Source: a virus. From it: a DNA stretch of 39,967 nucleotides. The stretch covers positions 1-39,967 of the IMG/VR virus record IMGVR_UViG_3300033146_005494, one strand, 5' to 3'. Position 1 is the stretch's first letter, and every line of letters starts with the position of its first letter. Position numbers and translations under genes: made by a program. The notes beneath the pieces are model-generated. The model searched no databases and was not told the origin of the DNA. It was given only the letters and a program-made list of their open reading frames with translations. Below, in pieces: positions 7,874-17,083 of this stretch.

Positions 7874-8440
7874 ATGCGTACATTTCAAGAACAAATAGAA
7901 ATTTTAAACGAACGAAGAAAACTACAGGAGGAAGGTAACAGAGACAACTTTAAAGATGTTTTAGGTGATTTATTAGTTTCCAATAACATTACTCATGAAA
8001 TAACTGTTAACGGTGAAACTGTTACAATCACATTTGAAAGTGAGACACCGAAAGATGTTTTGAGGCTTATCAAGAAACATTGTAAGAGCCTTAAATTTAA
8101 CGATTTAGTTACACAAGGAAAGAATATTGCCACCTTTACTTTAGGGAAAAGACAGCATAGAAACAGAAGAGAACTTGAAGAAGGGCAATTTCTTTCCTAC
8201 TACAAATTATTAATCAAGCACAAATATGCTGACGTAGAAACTCTCCTTGATATCCTTGAAGACCATGCATTATTTGACTTAGAATTTCACTATAAAGGCT
8301 ATAAGTATGATTTCGGTAACCCAAAATTTGAAAAATACTTAAGAGAGGTTCCTAAGAACATTGATGATGGTTTTAATTCTATTGAGTTAACTATGAATAA
8401 TAAATGTGATATTTTCTTTACTATAAGAAACATAAGATAG
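7874..8440 (+). CDS. Unknown protein, probably late
   Basis: 188 residues, not recognised. The first 30 residues are a charged helix, followed by a strand-rich part (about 38-55, THEITVNGETVTITFE) and helices from about 60 on. There is no signal peptide or membrane segment. Its length and position after gp44 invite comparison with T4 gp62 (187 residues), but the sequence shows no resemblance to it, and a late-type promoter lies between. AAGGAG precedes the ATG. It is followed 13 bases later by the giant 1147-aa gene and is probably in one operon with it. Confidence 0.65.
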   Translation: MRTFQEQIEILNERRKLQEEGNRDNFKDVLGDLLVSNNITHEITVNGETVTITFESETPKDVLRLIKKHCKSLKFNDLVTQGKNIATFTLGKRQHRNRRELEEGQFLSYYKLLIKHKYADVETLLDILEDHALFDLEFHYKGYKYDFGNPKFEKYLREVPKNIDDGFNSIELTMNNKCDIFFTIRNIR

Positions 8441-8453
8441 CGAGGTAACCCAA

Positions 8454-11400
8454 ATGAATTTTAAACAACAACTAGCTGACGGTAACTTTGAGGAAATTTA
8501 CAACAATTTATTATTGCCAAAAGAATACGATGATTTACTTAATTTGACTTATTTTTTAGGTGAAATTGATAGTGATGAATTTAAAGAACATAAAGATGAT
8601 ATGCTTGAAATAGTGATGAGATTGTTTAAAGAAAAGGGTGATTCTCTTGATTGGGTTGACTTATTTAATGAAGAAATTGACATAACAGATTTATTTGGCT
8701 CAGATGATATTTTTTTTTATGTATTAGAAAAATTTAAGGAAAATTTAAAAGATATTGATAAAGATGAGATAATTGATGTAATTCCACCTATAGAACCAGA
8801 CTTCAGATTGCAATCAATGTTGCTTGGTGTTATTGGTGAGTATATTGGTAATAATACCTCACAATTTGACCCCCATGACATTTGGGGGAAAATTAAATTT
8901 GAACTTGAAACTAGCTACTATGAATTACCCAAAGATGTGTATAGTGAAGTTACTGCAATACTTTTTAAATATTGGGATTTTATTAATGATGTGTCTGATG
9001 ATGAAACTTTCATTGAATATCTACAAAATAATGATTTATTCATTGATGATATTGACGATTTACTTTTTTTCATTAAAACAACTGAAGAAATGGGAATACT
9101 CAATGAAAGAATGATTGTTAACTTTAATGAAGATTTAGTAATACCATTAATAAAAGCAAATGAGTTGTCAGATAATTTCATAAAAGACTACTACATAGCA
9201 TTAAAAGACGATGTTGAATTAGGATTTATTTTAGATATGGTTGATTCAATTGAATTAGTGTTCTACAATGATGATTTATTGCAAGAGTACTTAGATAACA
9301 AAGATTATACCGATTTTGGGAAAATTTTTAGTGATTTTAAAAAAATGTCGCATATAGATGTTGACGATTGGCGAAGATTCAATAATGAGGTCACAAAAGA
9401 ATTAATTGATTTAAGTGTTTTATATCCCTTAAAAACATTAAGTGTGTTGGGTGAATATAAAAGAGCTTTTAAGAAAAATGATTTTATGACCGATATATTT
9501 GGTGATGTGAGTGTAATTAGTGATTGGGATGCTTTTATATATAATCCTACACCAAAATACTTAACACTTATACAAGCTGTATATGGTGTGACAGATTATC
9601 CTTTGGATATTGCTTATAAAATCTTATATAGTAGTATTAATATTAATAATTTAAGCCATGACCAGCTAACTGGCGTTGTAAGTACTATATTAAACGATGT
9701 CAATTTAAGCAGTGAATCACTAAAAAAACTTTTACAAGCCAAATTTTATGGCTTTTATGGTAAAGTAAAAGAAAAAATTATTGAGTTAAAACCCGATTTA
9801 ACTTTGGCTGAAGTTTTTCATTACAAGGTTCTTGATAGCTATTATCCTAAGTATATTCCTTATGAGCTTACTAAAGATGTTGATGATTTTTTTAAACATT
9901 TTATTGATGAGATTCATGATAGTGCAAAAATTATTTTCAGTAGTTTTGATGATGTCGTACATTTCATAGAAGGATATACAGAATCGGAACCAGTAGAAAA
10001 TACAAGTACACAAATAATAATGGAAATGATTGATGAACTAACTAATATAAGAGAGTTCCCTCCCAACACACAAAATATTATAAAGTATACATCATTAAAA
10101 CAACATTTTAGTCAACCTGATATATTTTTAAGTTATATGGGTATTGAACCTTTTGATGGTAATCATTTTGACGACAATGAATTGAGTAAAAACCTATTAT
10201 CAATTTATGAGATGAATGAATGGGATATATTGAGTGATGTAATGTATAGGTTATTTGATGTAGATATAGACGCCAAAATAAGCGATTTTACAACAATGAA
10301 TTTAATTTATACAACAATAAGAAAAAATAATAAGGGCTTTAAGTTCAGGGATTTAACCCTTTCTCAATATGTATGGAGTAGTAATTCAATATTGTCTTTT
10401 GATGATGAAGAGACAGAAGAATATTACAAGTCATATTTTCAATTTGCTTATATTGGGAGAACTGATATAATCTTTTTTGTTGATAAAATAATCAAAAATG
10501 GCTTGCCGATAAATCCACAATATTTAGAATTATTATTAAGATATGGGAGATTAATCGATTCATATAAGGAATTATTTAAATATGTTAATGATGATGTATT
10601 TACAGTCTTACTAGAAAAATTGCCAGCTAGCTCTTTTAAATTATATTGGTATTACGTACAAAAATATCCCCATATGTCTGTTGATATATCTTTATTTGAA
10701 AAATTGACTAAAATTGAATACCTAAATGAATATTGTGAAAATAACATGGGGATTACATGGGCTGAATTAAAAATAAAACATTTTTTATTACTGAGAAAGA
10801 ATAAAGTTAAGGTTTTAAAATCTATAGACGATTTAAAGGGTTTTAATGATAAAACACTACAAAAGATTTTTAAACAAGTAGATTCAGTGAGTGAGAAGGA
10901 GCTCTCCGTTTTATTAAAAAAGAACCCAAAAAATATTTATTTAAACACTTTAAAAAATTTCCTAGTTAATAATAAAAAATTTAATACAATAAATAGGAAA
11001 CTAGCCCTAAGATACGATAGTATTATATATAACTACTTAAATGGTTCTAGTTTCTTTAAGCATTCCGATATTCAGTTAATATGGCAACGCTTTAATGGTT
11101 TAGTTACCTTAAAAAACATTAAATCGATTAAGAAAGAAATTGGCTTAATAACATTTAAAGAAATTGAATATTATTTTTTTGAACACCCAAAATTAAAGCA
11201 CTTAAGTTTTATCGATTTAACGAAAATACAAAAAGAATTAACTTTACCCAAAGCAACAGCTAATATTTACATGAAATTAACCAAGCTATTATTAAAACAA
11301 AAACAATTATATAAGGTATCATCATGGAGTAATCACGCCCAAAGGCTAAGAAGCCAAGGAAAAGATAATGTATTTAGAATTTACTTGAATAGTGAAAAAA

Positions 11401-11897
11401 TTATACTAGATTTTTTAAATAAAAATAAACTCAATTTTAACGATACATTATATCATTATATTTCAGCTGGTAACGGACACCCAACAGAAGTAGGAAAATT
11501 AACTTTAGGTTGGGTTCGCTTTGAATGGGATAAGAAAGCTAACTCAATATTTATTACTGAGATACAAACTGATTTAACTAAGATTCTAGGTTATGACAAC
11601 AGTACTCGAAAAATCTCAAATGATTTAAATAATAAAATTGCAGGACTTTTATTGAATAGGTTTATACAATGGCGAGATGCAAAAATTCAAGGAACCGAAA
11701 TAATTTTACCGACAAGTAAATATAGAAAGGAAATTATTGGTGGGGAGCCTACAAAAACAGGATATGATAATAATGCAAAAAAGCAAAAAATGAAGAAAAA
11801 GATGATGAGTGATACTGTTTGGATGCAATATACACATGGCAAAGACAGTAAAGTTTTTTATGAGAATAAAAAAATCAGATATAACAAGACCATCTAA
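8454..11897 (+). CDS. Giant 1147-aa acidic helical protein with polyvalent-type C-terminal domain
   Basis: 1147 residues, the largest gene here. Residues 1 to about 780 are strongly acidic and leucine-rich, a chain of short amphipathic helices that looks like an alpha-solenoid. From about 780 the charge reverses to Lys-rich. Near the C-terminus (about 1005-1045) GHPTEVGKLTLGWVRFEWD and FITEIQTDL recall the IDEIQSD-type domain seen in large polyvalent proteins of phages and conjugative elements, which are often carried in with the DNA. No protease or nuclease motif was identified. It lies behind the late-type promoter at 7849 with its 188-aa partner, so it may be packaged in the virion and injected; that is inference. 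GAGGTAACCCAA precedes the ATG. Confidence 0.75.
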   Translation: MNFKQQLADGNFEEIYNNLLLPKEYDDLLNLTYFLGEIDSDEFKEHKDDMLEIVMRLFKEKGDSLDWVDLFNEEIDITDLFGSDDIFFYVLEKFKENLKDIDKDEIIDVIPPIEPDFRLQSMLLGVIGEYIGNNTSQFDPHDIWGKIKFELETSYYELPKDVYSEVTAILFKYWDFINDVSDDETFIEYLQNNDLFIDDIDDLLFFIKTTEEMGILNERMIVNFNEDLVIPLIKANELSDNFIKDYYIALKDDVELGFILDMVDSIELVFYNDDLLQEYLDNKDYTDFGKIFSDFKKMSHIDVDDWRRFNNEVTKELIDLSVLYPLKTLSVLGEYKRAFKKNDFMTDIFGDVSVISDWDAFIYNPTPKYLTLIQAVYGVTDYPLDIAYKILYSSININNLSHDQLTGVVSTILNDVNLSSESLKKLLQAKFYGFYGKVKEKIIELKPDLTLAEVFHYKVLDSYYPKYIPYELTKDVDDFFKHFIDEIHDSAKIIFSSFDDVVHFIEGYTESEPVENTSTQIIMEMIDELTNIREFPPNTQNIIKYTSLKQHFSQPDIFLSYMGIEPFDGNHFDDNELSKNLLSIYEMNEWDILSDVMYRLFDVDIDAKISDFTTMNLIYTTIRKNNKGFKFRDLTLSQYVWSSNSILSFDDEETEEYYKSYFQFAYIGRTDIIFFVDKIIKNGLPINPQYLELLLRYGRLIDSYKELFKYVNDDVFTVLLEKLPASSFKLYWYYVQKYPHMSVDISLFEKLTKIEYLNEYCENNMGITWAELKIKHFLLLRKNKVKVLKSIDDLKGFNDKTLQKIFKQVDSVSEKELSVLLKKNPKNIYLNTLKNFLVNNKKFNTINRKLALRYDSIIYNYLNGSSFFKHSDIQLIWQRFNGLVTLKNIKSIKKEIGLITFKEIEYYFFEHPKLKHLSFIDLTKIQKELTLPKATANIYMKLTKLLLKQKQLYKVSSWSNHAQRLRSQGKDNVFRIYLNSEKIILDFLNKNKLNFNDTLYHYISAGNGHPTEVGKLTLGWVRFEWDKKANSIFITEIQTDLTKILGYDNSTRKISNDLNNKIAGLLLNRFIQWRDAKIQGTEIILPTSKYRKEIIGGEPTKTGYDNNAKKQKMKKKMMSDTVWMQYTHGKDSKVFYENKKIRYNKTI

Positions 11898-11937
11898 TAA
11901 TCTTTAAAAAACAAATAAAATAAGATATTTAAAAAAT

Positions 11938-11966
11938 TTGATTATTTATTCATAATCTGTTATAAT
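11938..11966 (+). promoter_or_regulatory. Sigma70-type promoter of the DNA polymerase gene
   Basis: TTGATT (11938-11943), 17-base spacer, TATAAT (11961-11966), with the CTGTTATAAT end shared with the promoters at 6024, 6189 and 24036. Confidence 0.8.
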
Positions 11967-11972
11967 TACCTT

Positions 11973-11992
11973 TAAATGAGTGATTTCATTTA
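11973..11992 (+). promoter_or_regulatory. Leader hairpin upstream of DNA polymerase
   Basis: TAAATGA (11973-11979) and TCATTTA (11986-11992) form a 7-bp stem with loop GTGATT. It lies just after the promoter and 8 bases before a perfect AGGAGG site (12001-12006). T4 DNA polymerase represses its own translation by binding a hairpin beside its ribosome site, so this is a candidate counterpart. Confidence 0.45.
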
Positions 11993-12011
11993 GTTAAAAA
12001 AGGAGGTAAAA

Positions 12012-12065
12012 ATGCACTACACAGGTAAATATTTTGATTCACCCTTGAAGAGGAAAAATGACTAA
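12012..12065 (+). CDS. 17-codon leader ORF overlapping DNA polymerase start
   Basis: An open frame encoding MHYTGKYFDSPLKRKND. It has the strongest ribosome site of the neighbourhood, AGGAGGTAAAA, directly before its ATG, and its stop (12063-12065) overlaps the first codons of the polymerase gene (ATG at 12058). A ribosome finishing it would end on the polymerase start, so it probably sets polymerase translation by coupling. The peptide itself has no recognised function. Its short length leaves some doubt that it is more than a spacer. Confidence 0.5.
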   Translation: MHYTGKYFDSPLKRKND

Positions 12066-15054
12066 GCAATACCTAGCAATACAATTATATAAAAATAAGC
12101 TTTATGTGAAAGAAAAAGAGAATGGCATCATAAAAACAAAAGCTTTCAGAGATTATGATAAAGGTTTTAAATACTATCGTCCTGATGTTACAGGAAAACA
12201 TAATTCTTTCGATACTCGCAAATATAAAGAGTATTCTATTAACAGCATTTATAAATACAATAAAAAAATTAAAGCTTTAGTTAAAGAAGGTCAAGAAGTC
12301 TGGGGAGCCGACAATATTATACACCAATATATCATGAATGAGTATCCTGCGGATGCTTCAAATTATTCACTGAGAGATTTTAGGGTAGTGAGATATGATA
12401 TAGAAACTGAATATGCGGGCATTCATAAAGACCCTGAAGAAGGATTTTATGCTATTAATTTAATCACTTTACATAACACCCAAACCAATACTTATTATAT
12501 TTGCCACTTCTTCCCAAATAAACCAAGAATAGAGGAAATTAAAAAAGAAATTGCTGTATTAAACATTAATTTTGATGACTATAAAGTTATAATAAAAGAT
12601 TTTAACGATGAGTTCGATATGTTGCATTGGACTTTAAGTTTCATTGGTAAAAATGCAGATATTTTAGGTGGTCTTAATAATATTATGTTTGATGACCCCT
12701 CTCTCTATTACCGTGCGAAAAAAATAGGTGTTGATGTAAGTATTATGTCACCGTTTGGTGTAATAAATGAGACCACTACAAGAAATGCTTATGGTAAAAT
12801 TCAAGCAACCATAGAAATAATGGGAATTAATGTTTATGATATAATGTTACTAGCTAAGTTTCTTATGAAAAGTTTACCATCTTATTCTTTACAATATTTA
12901 TCTGAAATGGTACTTAAGTCTTCAAAACTTGAATACACAGGCTCTTTATATGTACTTGCCCAAGAAAATTTAAAAAAGTTCTTTGCTTATGGTTTTATGG
13001 ATATATTTAATACTGTAGGAATCGATGAAAGGGAAGGTTTGTCAGACTCAGCCCTTGCTTTAGCTTATTTAAAAAATGTTGATTTAAGTGATTACGATTC
13101 TGTTGTTACAGGCTTTGAAAACATCATTGCAAAATACCTAAAAGAAGATTTCCAGCAAATTTCAGGTATGACACCCCTTGAAGTACATAAAAGGTTTCCT
13201 TATTTAGGAGGGTATAATTTTCTTATTAAAGCAGGATTATACTTATGGCTTGTTATCATAGATATGAAAGCTATGTATCCTTCAGTAGATGAAACTTTTA
13301 ATATTTCTTTTGAAAATATTTTTACATTGGAAACTGTTCATGATGATATAAAAGCGGTTTTGAAAACAGAAAAATATAAGAAACTTTTTAATGTGCTTAA
13401 TGAAAATGGTAGAAATGACGTGCCTATAAAAGAATATCGACATAGTCGAGGAAGAAAAATTTCACCTACGTTATATAAATTATATAAATGGAGTTCTGCA
13501 AAAGGTAAATTTATTGAAGAACCTATTGAAGTAGGACAACGCATACCTGCAATGAAACAAGACGGGACTTGTTATTATCCTTATATTGAAGATTTAGCGG
13601 TTTCTGATAAGGTGGATTTTATATACCCTCTTGAAGATTTATCTTTATTAAATATTACTCCTGAACACCCGTTATATAGAGATGTGGTATTTGCTACAGG
13701 AGATATTTTAAGTAGGATGCCTGATATATCAGAATTGCAAGACCTATTGAGATTTCATAATCTTTCTATGGTTCCTTCTTTAGTATTCTTTTCAAGGGAA
13801 AAGGAAGGTATATTGCCCCATGTTTTTGTTAAGTTAAAGAGTAAGAGAAAACATTGGCAAGGTTTACATAAGGGCGTTTTATCAGAATTGCAAGTAGTTA
13901 TGGATGCAGGGATTGAAGAAAGTATTGATGAATTAACTCATGAAGCTACTAAGACAAAGAGACAAGATAAAAGTTATAAAAAAGTTGGTAATTCAGGGTA
14001 TGGAGCCTGTGCTAATATACACTTTAAGTATTTCAATATAAATGTTGCAACAGGCATTACTTCAGGAAGTCAATATTTTATAAAAAGCTTAAGATATCAT
14101 TTAAATTTAAGATTGAATGAAGTTTTTGGAACCTCAGGTGTATCTTATATTAGGTATGGGGATACTGATTCTCTTGATATACATATTGAAAGATTTGTTA
14201 GTATGGTTACTTTTAAAGATAAACCTAATCCTGAAAAAGTAGATTATGTTAAACCAATTTTAAACTTTTATGACAAGTGGCTTGACCCTAACATTAAAGA
14301 GATACTTGAAACCTCTTGTAAGTACTTAAACGCATATACAAATGCAATGATAATGGAACTTGAAAAAATTAATTCTGAAATGCTATTTTCTGCTAAGAAA
14401 AAATATGATATGCGTAGTGTTTATGTAGACCGTGTTATTTATAAAGATGGTAAAATAAGTTCAATAGGAACAGCTTCTAAATCAATATCCTACCCTAAGA
14501 AAATTGTTAAGTGGCTTGATGAGGCTCTTGTAATTATCCTTGATAAAGATGCTCAAGGTTTATATACTTTTATTGAAGAAAAAAGAAAAGAATTTAAGCA
14601 AGTGACAGATATTAAAACTATCTCTACAAAAGTAAAAATAAGTGATTATCAAAAGTATGTAGAGTTTATAGAAGGAGATATTTATGATTTATACCCTGCA
14701 AACGAAATTGCTAAGGCTATAAAAACCCGTAGGTATTTTGAAGGTTCAGATTATTATCTTAAATCAGGGGCTCGACCGATAGCTAAAGGGGTGTCATTTG
14801 CAAACTACTTAATAAGAAAAAGAAACTTAGAAATTGAAACATTGACAACAGGGACTTATGGTAACTTAATTCCTCTTATTAATGCACCTAGTCAATTTTT
14901 ATTTTTTACAGAAGATATTGAAGCTTTTGGCGTTAAGACGTGGCAAATAGACTTCGATACTCAATTTGAAAATATGTTTTTAAAGCCACTATATATTAAG
15001 ATTAATGCTAGTGGTGTAACACCACAAAGACCAGGACTGATAAGTTTATTTTAA
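12058..15054 (+). CDS. 43: Family B DNA polymerase (gp43-like) with clamp-binding-like tail
   Basis: 998 residues (RB69 gp43 is 903). All exonuclease motifs are present: Exo I YDIETEY with D114 and E116, the same numbering as in RB69; Exo II NNIMFDDPSLYYRA with D212; Exo III YGFMD with Y311 and D315. Polymerase motif A is DMKAMYPS at 402-409, motif B GNSGYGACAN with NSGYG at 645-649, and motif C YGDTDS at 700-705. The SYSLQYLSEM segment near 275-285 also parallels RB69. The extreme C-terminus is RPGLISLF, in the place where RB69 polymerase carries its clamp-binding peptide, and it recurs on four other proteins here. It is expressed from the promoter at 11938 through a hairpin and a 17-codon leader ORF. 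It is the main replicative polymerase. Confidence 0.97.
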   Translation: MTKQYLAIQLYKNKLYVKEKENGIIKTKAFRDYDKGFKYYRPDVTGKHNSFDTRKYKEYSINSIYKYNKKIKALVKEGQEVWGADNIIHQYIMNEYPADASNYSLRDFRVVRYDIETEYAGIHKDPEEGFYAINLITLHNTQTNTYYICHFFPNKPRIEEIKKEIAVLNINFDDYKVIIKDFNDEFDMLHWTLSFIGKNADILGGLNNIMFDDPSLYYRAKKIGVDVSIMSPFGVINETTTRNAYGKIQATIEIMGINVYDIMLLAKFLMKSLPSYSLQYLSEMVLKSSKLEYTGSLYVLAQENLKKFFAYGFMDIFNTVGIDEREGLSDSALALAYLKNVDLSDYDSVVTGFENIIAKYLKEDFQQISGMTPLEVHKRFPYLGGYNFLIKAGLYLWLVIIDMKAMYPSVDETFNISFENIFTLETVHDDIKAVLKTEKYKKLFNVLNENGRNDVPIKEYRHSRGRKISPTLYKLYKWSSAKGKFIEEPIEVGQRIPAMKQDGTCYYPYIEDLAVSDKVDFIYPLEDLSLLNITPEHPLYRDVVFATGDILSRMPDISELQDLLRFHNLSMVPSLVFFSREKEGILPHVFVKLKSKRKHWQGLHKGVLSELQVVMDAGIEESIDELTHEATKTKRQDKSYKKVGNSGYGACANIHFKYFNINVATGITSGSQYFIKSLRYHLNLRLNEVFGTSGVSYIRYGDTDSLDIHIERFVSMVTFKDKPNPEKVDYVKPILNFYDKWLDPNIKEILETSCKYLNAYTNAMIMELEKINSEMLFSAKKKYDMRSVYVDRVIYKDGKISSIGTASKSISYPKKIVKWLDEALVIILDKDAQGLYTFIEEKRKEFKQVTDIKTISTKVKISDYQKYVEFIEGDIYDLYPANEIAKAIKTRRYFEGSDYYLKSGARPIAKGVSFANYLIRKRNLEIETLTTGTYGNLIPLINAPSQFLFFTEDIEAFGVKTWQIDFDTQFENMFLKPLYIKINASGVTPQRPGLISLF

Positions 15055-15068
15055 CTATAGGAGAAAAA

Positions 15069-15458
15069 ATGCAATCAGAACACACCTTCAATTATGTGAA
15101 GTATTTATTAACTTCTCATAATAATAGTACTTTACACATAACATTATTAATAATGATAATGTTAGATTTTATTTTATTCGTAAGCTTAAAAATTATATAT
15201 GAACGCTCGAATACATCGATTCCCAATTTAGTATTATTAGTACCAATTATAATTAATATTGTGCTTTATGCTATGGGTAAAATCTCTTTATATGATATAA
15301 CAGTTTTGTTTGGTGTTAGTATGCCAATTTTACTTATTGGGGTTTCTATAATATGCCTCTTTCTCTTACTTATTGCAGGATTTACTAAAGGGTTTATTGA
15401 TTTATATCAAATTTTCAAGGAAAGAAAAAGCAAAAAATATGAAAAGTCAGACGAGTAA
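15069..15458 (+). CDS. Small membrane protein
   Basis: 129 residues with three predicted membrane segments at about 22-42, 52-70 and 78-105, then a Lys/Arg-rich cytoplasmic tail (about 112-129). It follows the polymerase by 14 bases with its own TAGGAG, so it belongs to that transcript. Size and topology would allow a holin or a superinfection-exclusion protein, but no family is recognised and it lies next to replication genes rather than a lysin. Confidence 0.65.
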   Translation: MQSEHTFNYVKYLLTSHNNSTLHITLLIMIMLDFILFVSLKIIYERSNTSIPNLVLLVPIIINIVLYAMGKISLYDITVLFGVSMPILLIGVSIICLFLLLIAGFTKGFIDLYQIFKERKSKKYEKSDE

Positions 15459-15650
15459 AATTTCTTCAGTAAAATCAATGAGTTACAATTTAAATCCTTT
15501 TTAAGCGACTTTTTTAAGTTTGTGTAAGTTTAGTATTACTTTTCTTTTGATGTCTCACTACAAGCCACCTCGAAAGGATATTTTTTAGGTGAAATTTTAG
15601 TTTTTTTGTGAGTTTTCTTTTTTAGGTTCTTTTTTTTAGTTTTGTGAGCT
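15459..15650. other. T-rich stretch without a gene
   Basis: This lies between the converging membrane-protein gene and the accessory operon. It holds several T-runs (around 15601-15640) and no frame with a ribosome site. It probably contains the transcription ends of both operons, but I found no clean stem next to a T-run. Confidence 0.4.
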
Positions 15651-15776
15651 TTAAATAAACTTACTATCTTTCTTATAATAGTTGGTGTAATATTCTATTT
15701 TATCAAAATAATTAACTTTTTTAAACCTAACTATCAAAACAACGCCATATTCTTTAGTTAAATTTGTAAGTCTCAT
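15651..15776 (-). CDS. Small basic, Tyr-rich ORF
   Basis: A 41-codon frame beginning MRLTNLTKEYGVVLIVRF and ending KKDSKFI. It starts 27 bases after the stop of the preceding minus-strand gene, with GGAGAGG about 14 bases and AAGAG 2 bases upstream, so initiation would be weak. Composition (Lys, Tyr, alternating hydrophobics) is protein-like. It would be the last gene of the ArdC operon. It is too short for a family assignment, and it may be a relic. Confidence 0.4.
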   Translation of the reverse strand: MRLTNLTKEYGVVLIVRFKKVNYFDKIEYYTNYYKKDSKFI

Positions 15777-15803
15777 TACTCTTTCTGACGCCTCTCCAAA
15801 CCT

Positions 15804-16118
15804 TTAGCTTATGTGGTCTATTGGGAAACTTATTATAAAAGCAGTCCCTACAAGTTCACCGTTTTTAGCTTTTGCTTTCATATCAACTCTTAAATTCAAT
15901 TTACTATCAACTAAATCAAAACCTTTCTTAGTTGTATTTACGATACCGCCTTGAAACATATCAATCAAGCTTATCCCTAAATTTTCTTGAACATCACCAG
16001 GTTTATAACCTTTAAAAAACCCCTCAATTAAGAAAGGTTTTTGTGTATTTAGGATTACTCCCTTATACTCTTTTTTTAAAGCTTTGCGTAGGTTATTAAA
16101 TTTCTTCATCATTTTCAT
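15804..16118 (-). CDS. Unknown protein downstream of ArdC
   Basis: 104 residues at most, not recognised. A Lys-rich helical N-terminus is followed by a strand-rich part (about residues 20-104) with FLIEGFFKGYKPGDVQE. AAGGAG sits only one base from the first ATG but seven from the third codon, ATG at 16112, so translation probably starts at 16112. It is separated from ardC by 62 bases containing a perfect 8-bp hairpin, and shares its promoters. A role alongside ArdC is inferred only from the operon. Confidence 0.6.
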   Translation of the reverse strand: MKMMKKFNNLRKALKKEYKGVILNTQKPFLIEGFFKGYKPGDVQENLGISLIDMFQGGIVNTTKKGFDLVDSKLNLRVDMKAKAKNGELVGTAFIISFPIDHIS

Positions 16119-16137
16119 ACTCCTTATAGTATTATGT

Positions 16138-16160
16138 GAAGGCTCTTAAATCGAGCCTTC
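16138..16160 (-). promoter_or_regulatory. Intercistronic hairpin between ardC and the next gene
   Basis: GAAGGCTC (16138-16145) and GAGCCTTC (16153-16160) form a perfect 8-bp stem with a 7-base loop. No U-run follows in the direction of transcription. It resembles the GGAGCC/GGCTCC hairpins between genes at 17955, 18524 and 18613, so it may protect or punctuate mRNA in this block. Confidence 0.55.
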
Positions 16161-16180
16161 AAGTTGTTAAAATTGCTCCC

Positions 16181-17041
16181 TTATAGTTTCCTATTTGTGC
16201 CCGTGTTTTGATTATCAAAAATGAAATCAAAAGCTTTTTGACTCTTACTAGCAGCTTCAAATAATATTGAAGGGTTCTCACCAATTGCATTAATCCACCC
16301 TTCAAGATAAGCTGTAGAGTTCTCCAATCGTTCTTCTGAGTTAAGCCCAAAGTGTGATAAAGTCATCGCTGAAAAAATTTCTGCTACAAGTTCCTCTTTT
16401 GAGTAACTTTCTTTGTCGTCATGGTCTTTGAAACGATTTAATCTTTTTTCAGCACCAGACCAATGACCAACTTCATGAAACGCACTCCCATAAAAGTTGT
16501 TAATATTCTCATATATATCTCTTGAAGGCATTACTATTTTGTCTTGGGTGACATTGTATTGAGGTGTTGCATAATCATTGTATTCAATGACCATATCAGG
16601 TTGCTTTACTTGAATTAAACCTAAATAGTCAAAAGACTCTGAATGCTCTGTTTTTTCTTCTTCAGGAATCTCCGCATCTGTTTGACTTAAATTAAATAAG
16701 TTGAAATAAGATATTATTACTCTTGTTTCTTCTTCAAGTGTCTCCTTATTTTCTTTTACAATAAACTTGTAAAATAAGCATCTTGTAGATTTCTCACCTT
16801 TATTAATTTGGTAACCTTTATTTTTAAAAGCCTTATAAGTCCCCCATTTATTACTCCTATATCCTTTTTCAAATGCTTGAAAAGTAAGTAAGAGTTGGTT
16901 TACGCCACGATAAGCTTTTTCAGTTACTATGTTTTGGTGCGTAAATGGTGCAGCTTGATTAGGTAGATAACTATTCCACGAATAACCTTTACCCAATCCC
17001 TCAATAATCTTTTCAAGTATCTCTTCTTTTACTTTATGCAT
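16181..17041 (-). CDS. ardC: ArdC-like antirestriction protein
   Basis: 286 residues. The N-terminal half (about 1-120) is the ArdC ssDNA-binding domain: YRGVNQLLL at 44-52, a GTYKAF block near 67-72 and the INKGEKS segment at 79-85. The C-terminal half is the zincin-like metallopeptidase domain of polyvalent proteins, with HEVGHW at 189-194, a nearby zinc-ligand candidate in KEELVAEI (216-222) and family-typical SGAEKRLNR. ArdC proteins enter with or are made early from mobile DNA and protect it from type I restriction. AAAGGGGG precedes the ATG. Expression comes from two tandem leftward promoters, each holding a palindromic operator, so the gene is probably silenced after entry by a repressor I did not find. 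Confidence 0.88.
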   Translation of the reverse strand: MHKVKEEILEKIIEGLGKGYSWNSYLPNQAAPFTHQNIVTEKAYRGVNQLLLTFQAFEKGYRSNKWGTYKAFKNKGYQINKGEKSTRCLFYKFIVKENKETLEEETRVIISYFNLFNLSQTDAEIPEEEKTEHSESFDYLGLIQVKQPDMVIEYNDYATPQYNVTQDKIVMPSRDIYENINNFYGSAFHEVGHWSGAEKRLNRFKDHDDKESYSKEELVAEIFSAMTLSHFGLNSEERLENSTAYLEGWINAIGENPSILFEAASKSQKAFDFIFDNQNTGTNRKL

Positions 17042-17083
17042 ATTCCCCCTTTGTTAAGTTCCTATAAACTCCTAACTTGTCTT

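Noticed and set aside
7874-8440. Possible gp62 clamp-loader partner (188 aa, next to the gp44-like gene)
   Set aside because: Same length as T4 gp62 and next to gp44, but no sequence resemblance, and a late-type promoter separates it from the clamp-loader operon.
15069-15458. Holin assignment for the three-pass membrane protein
   Set aside because: Topology fits, but there is no lysin or other lysis gene near it and it is co-transcribed with DNA polymerase.
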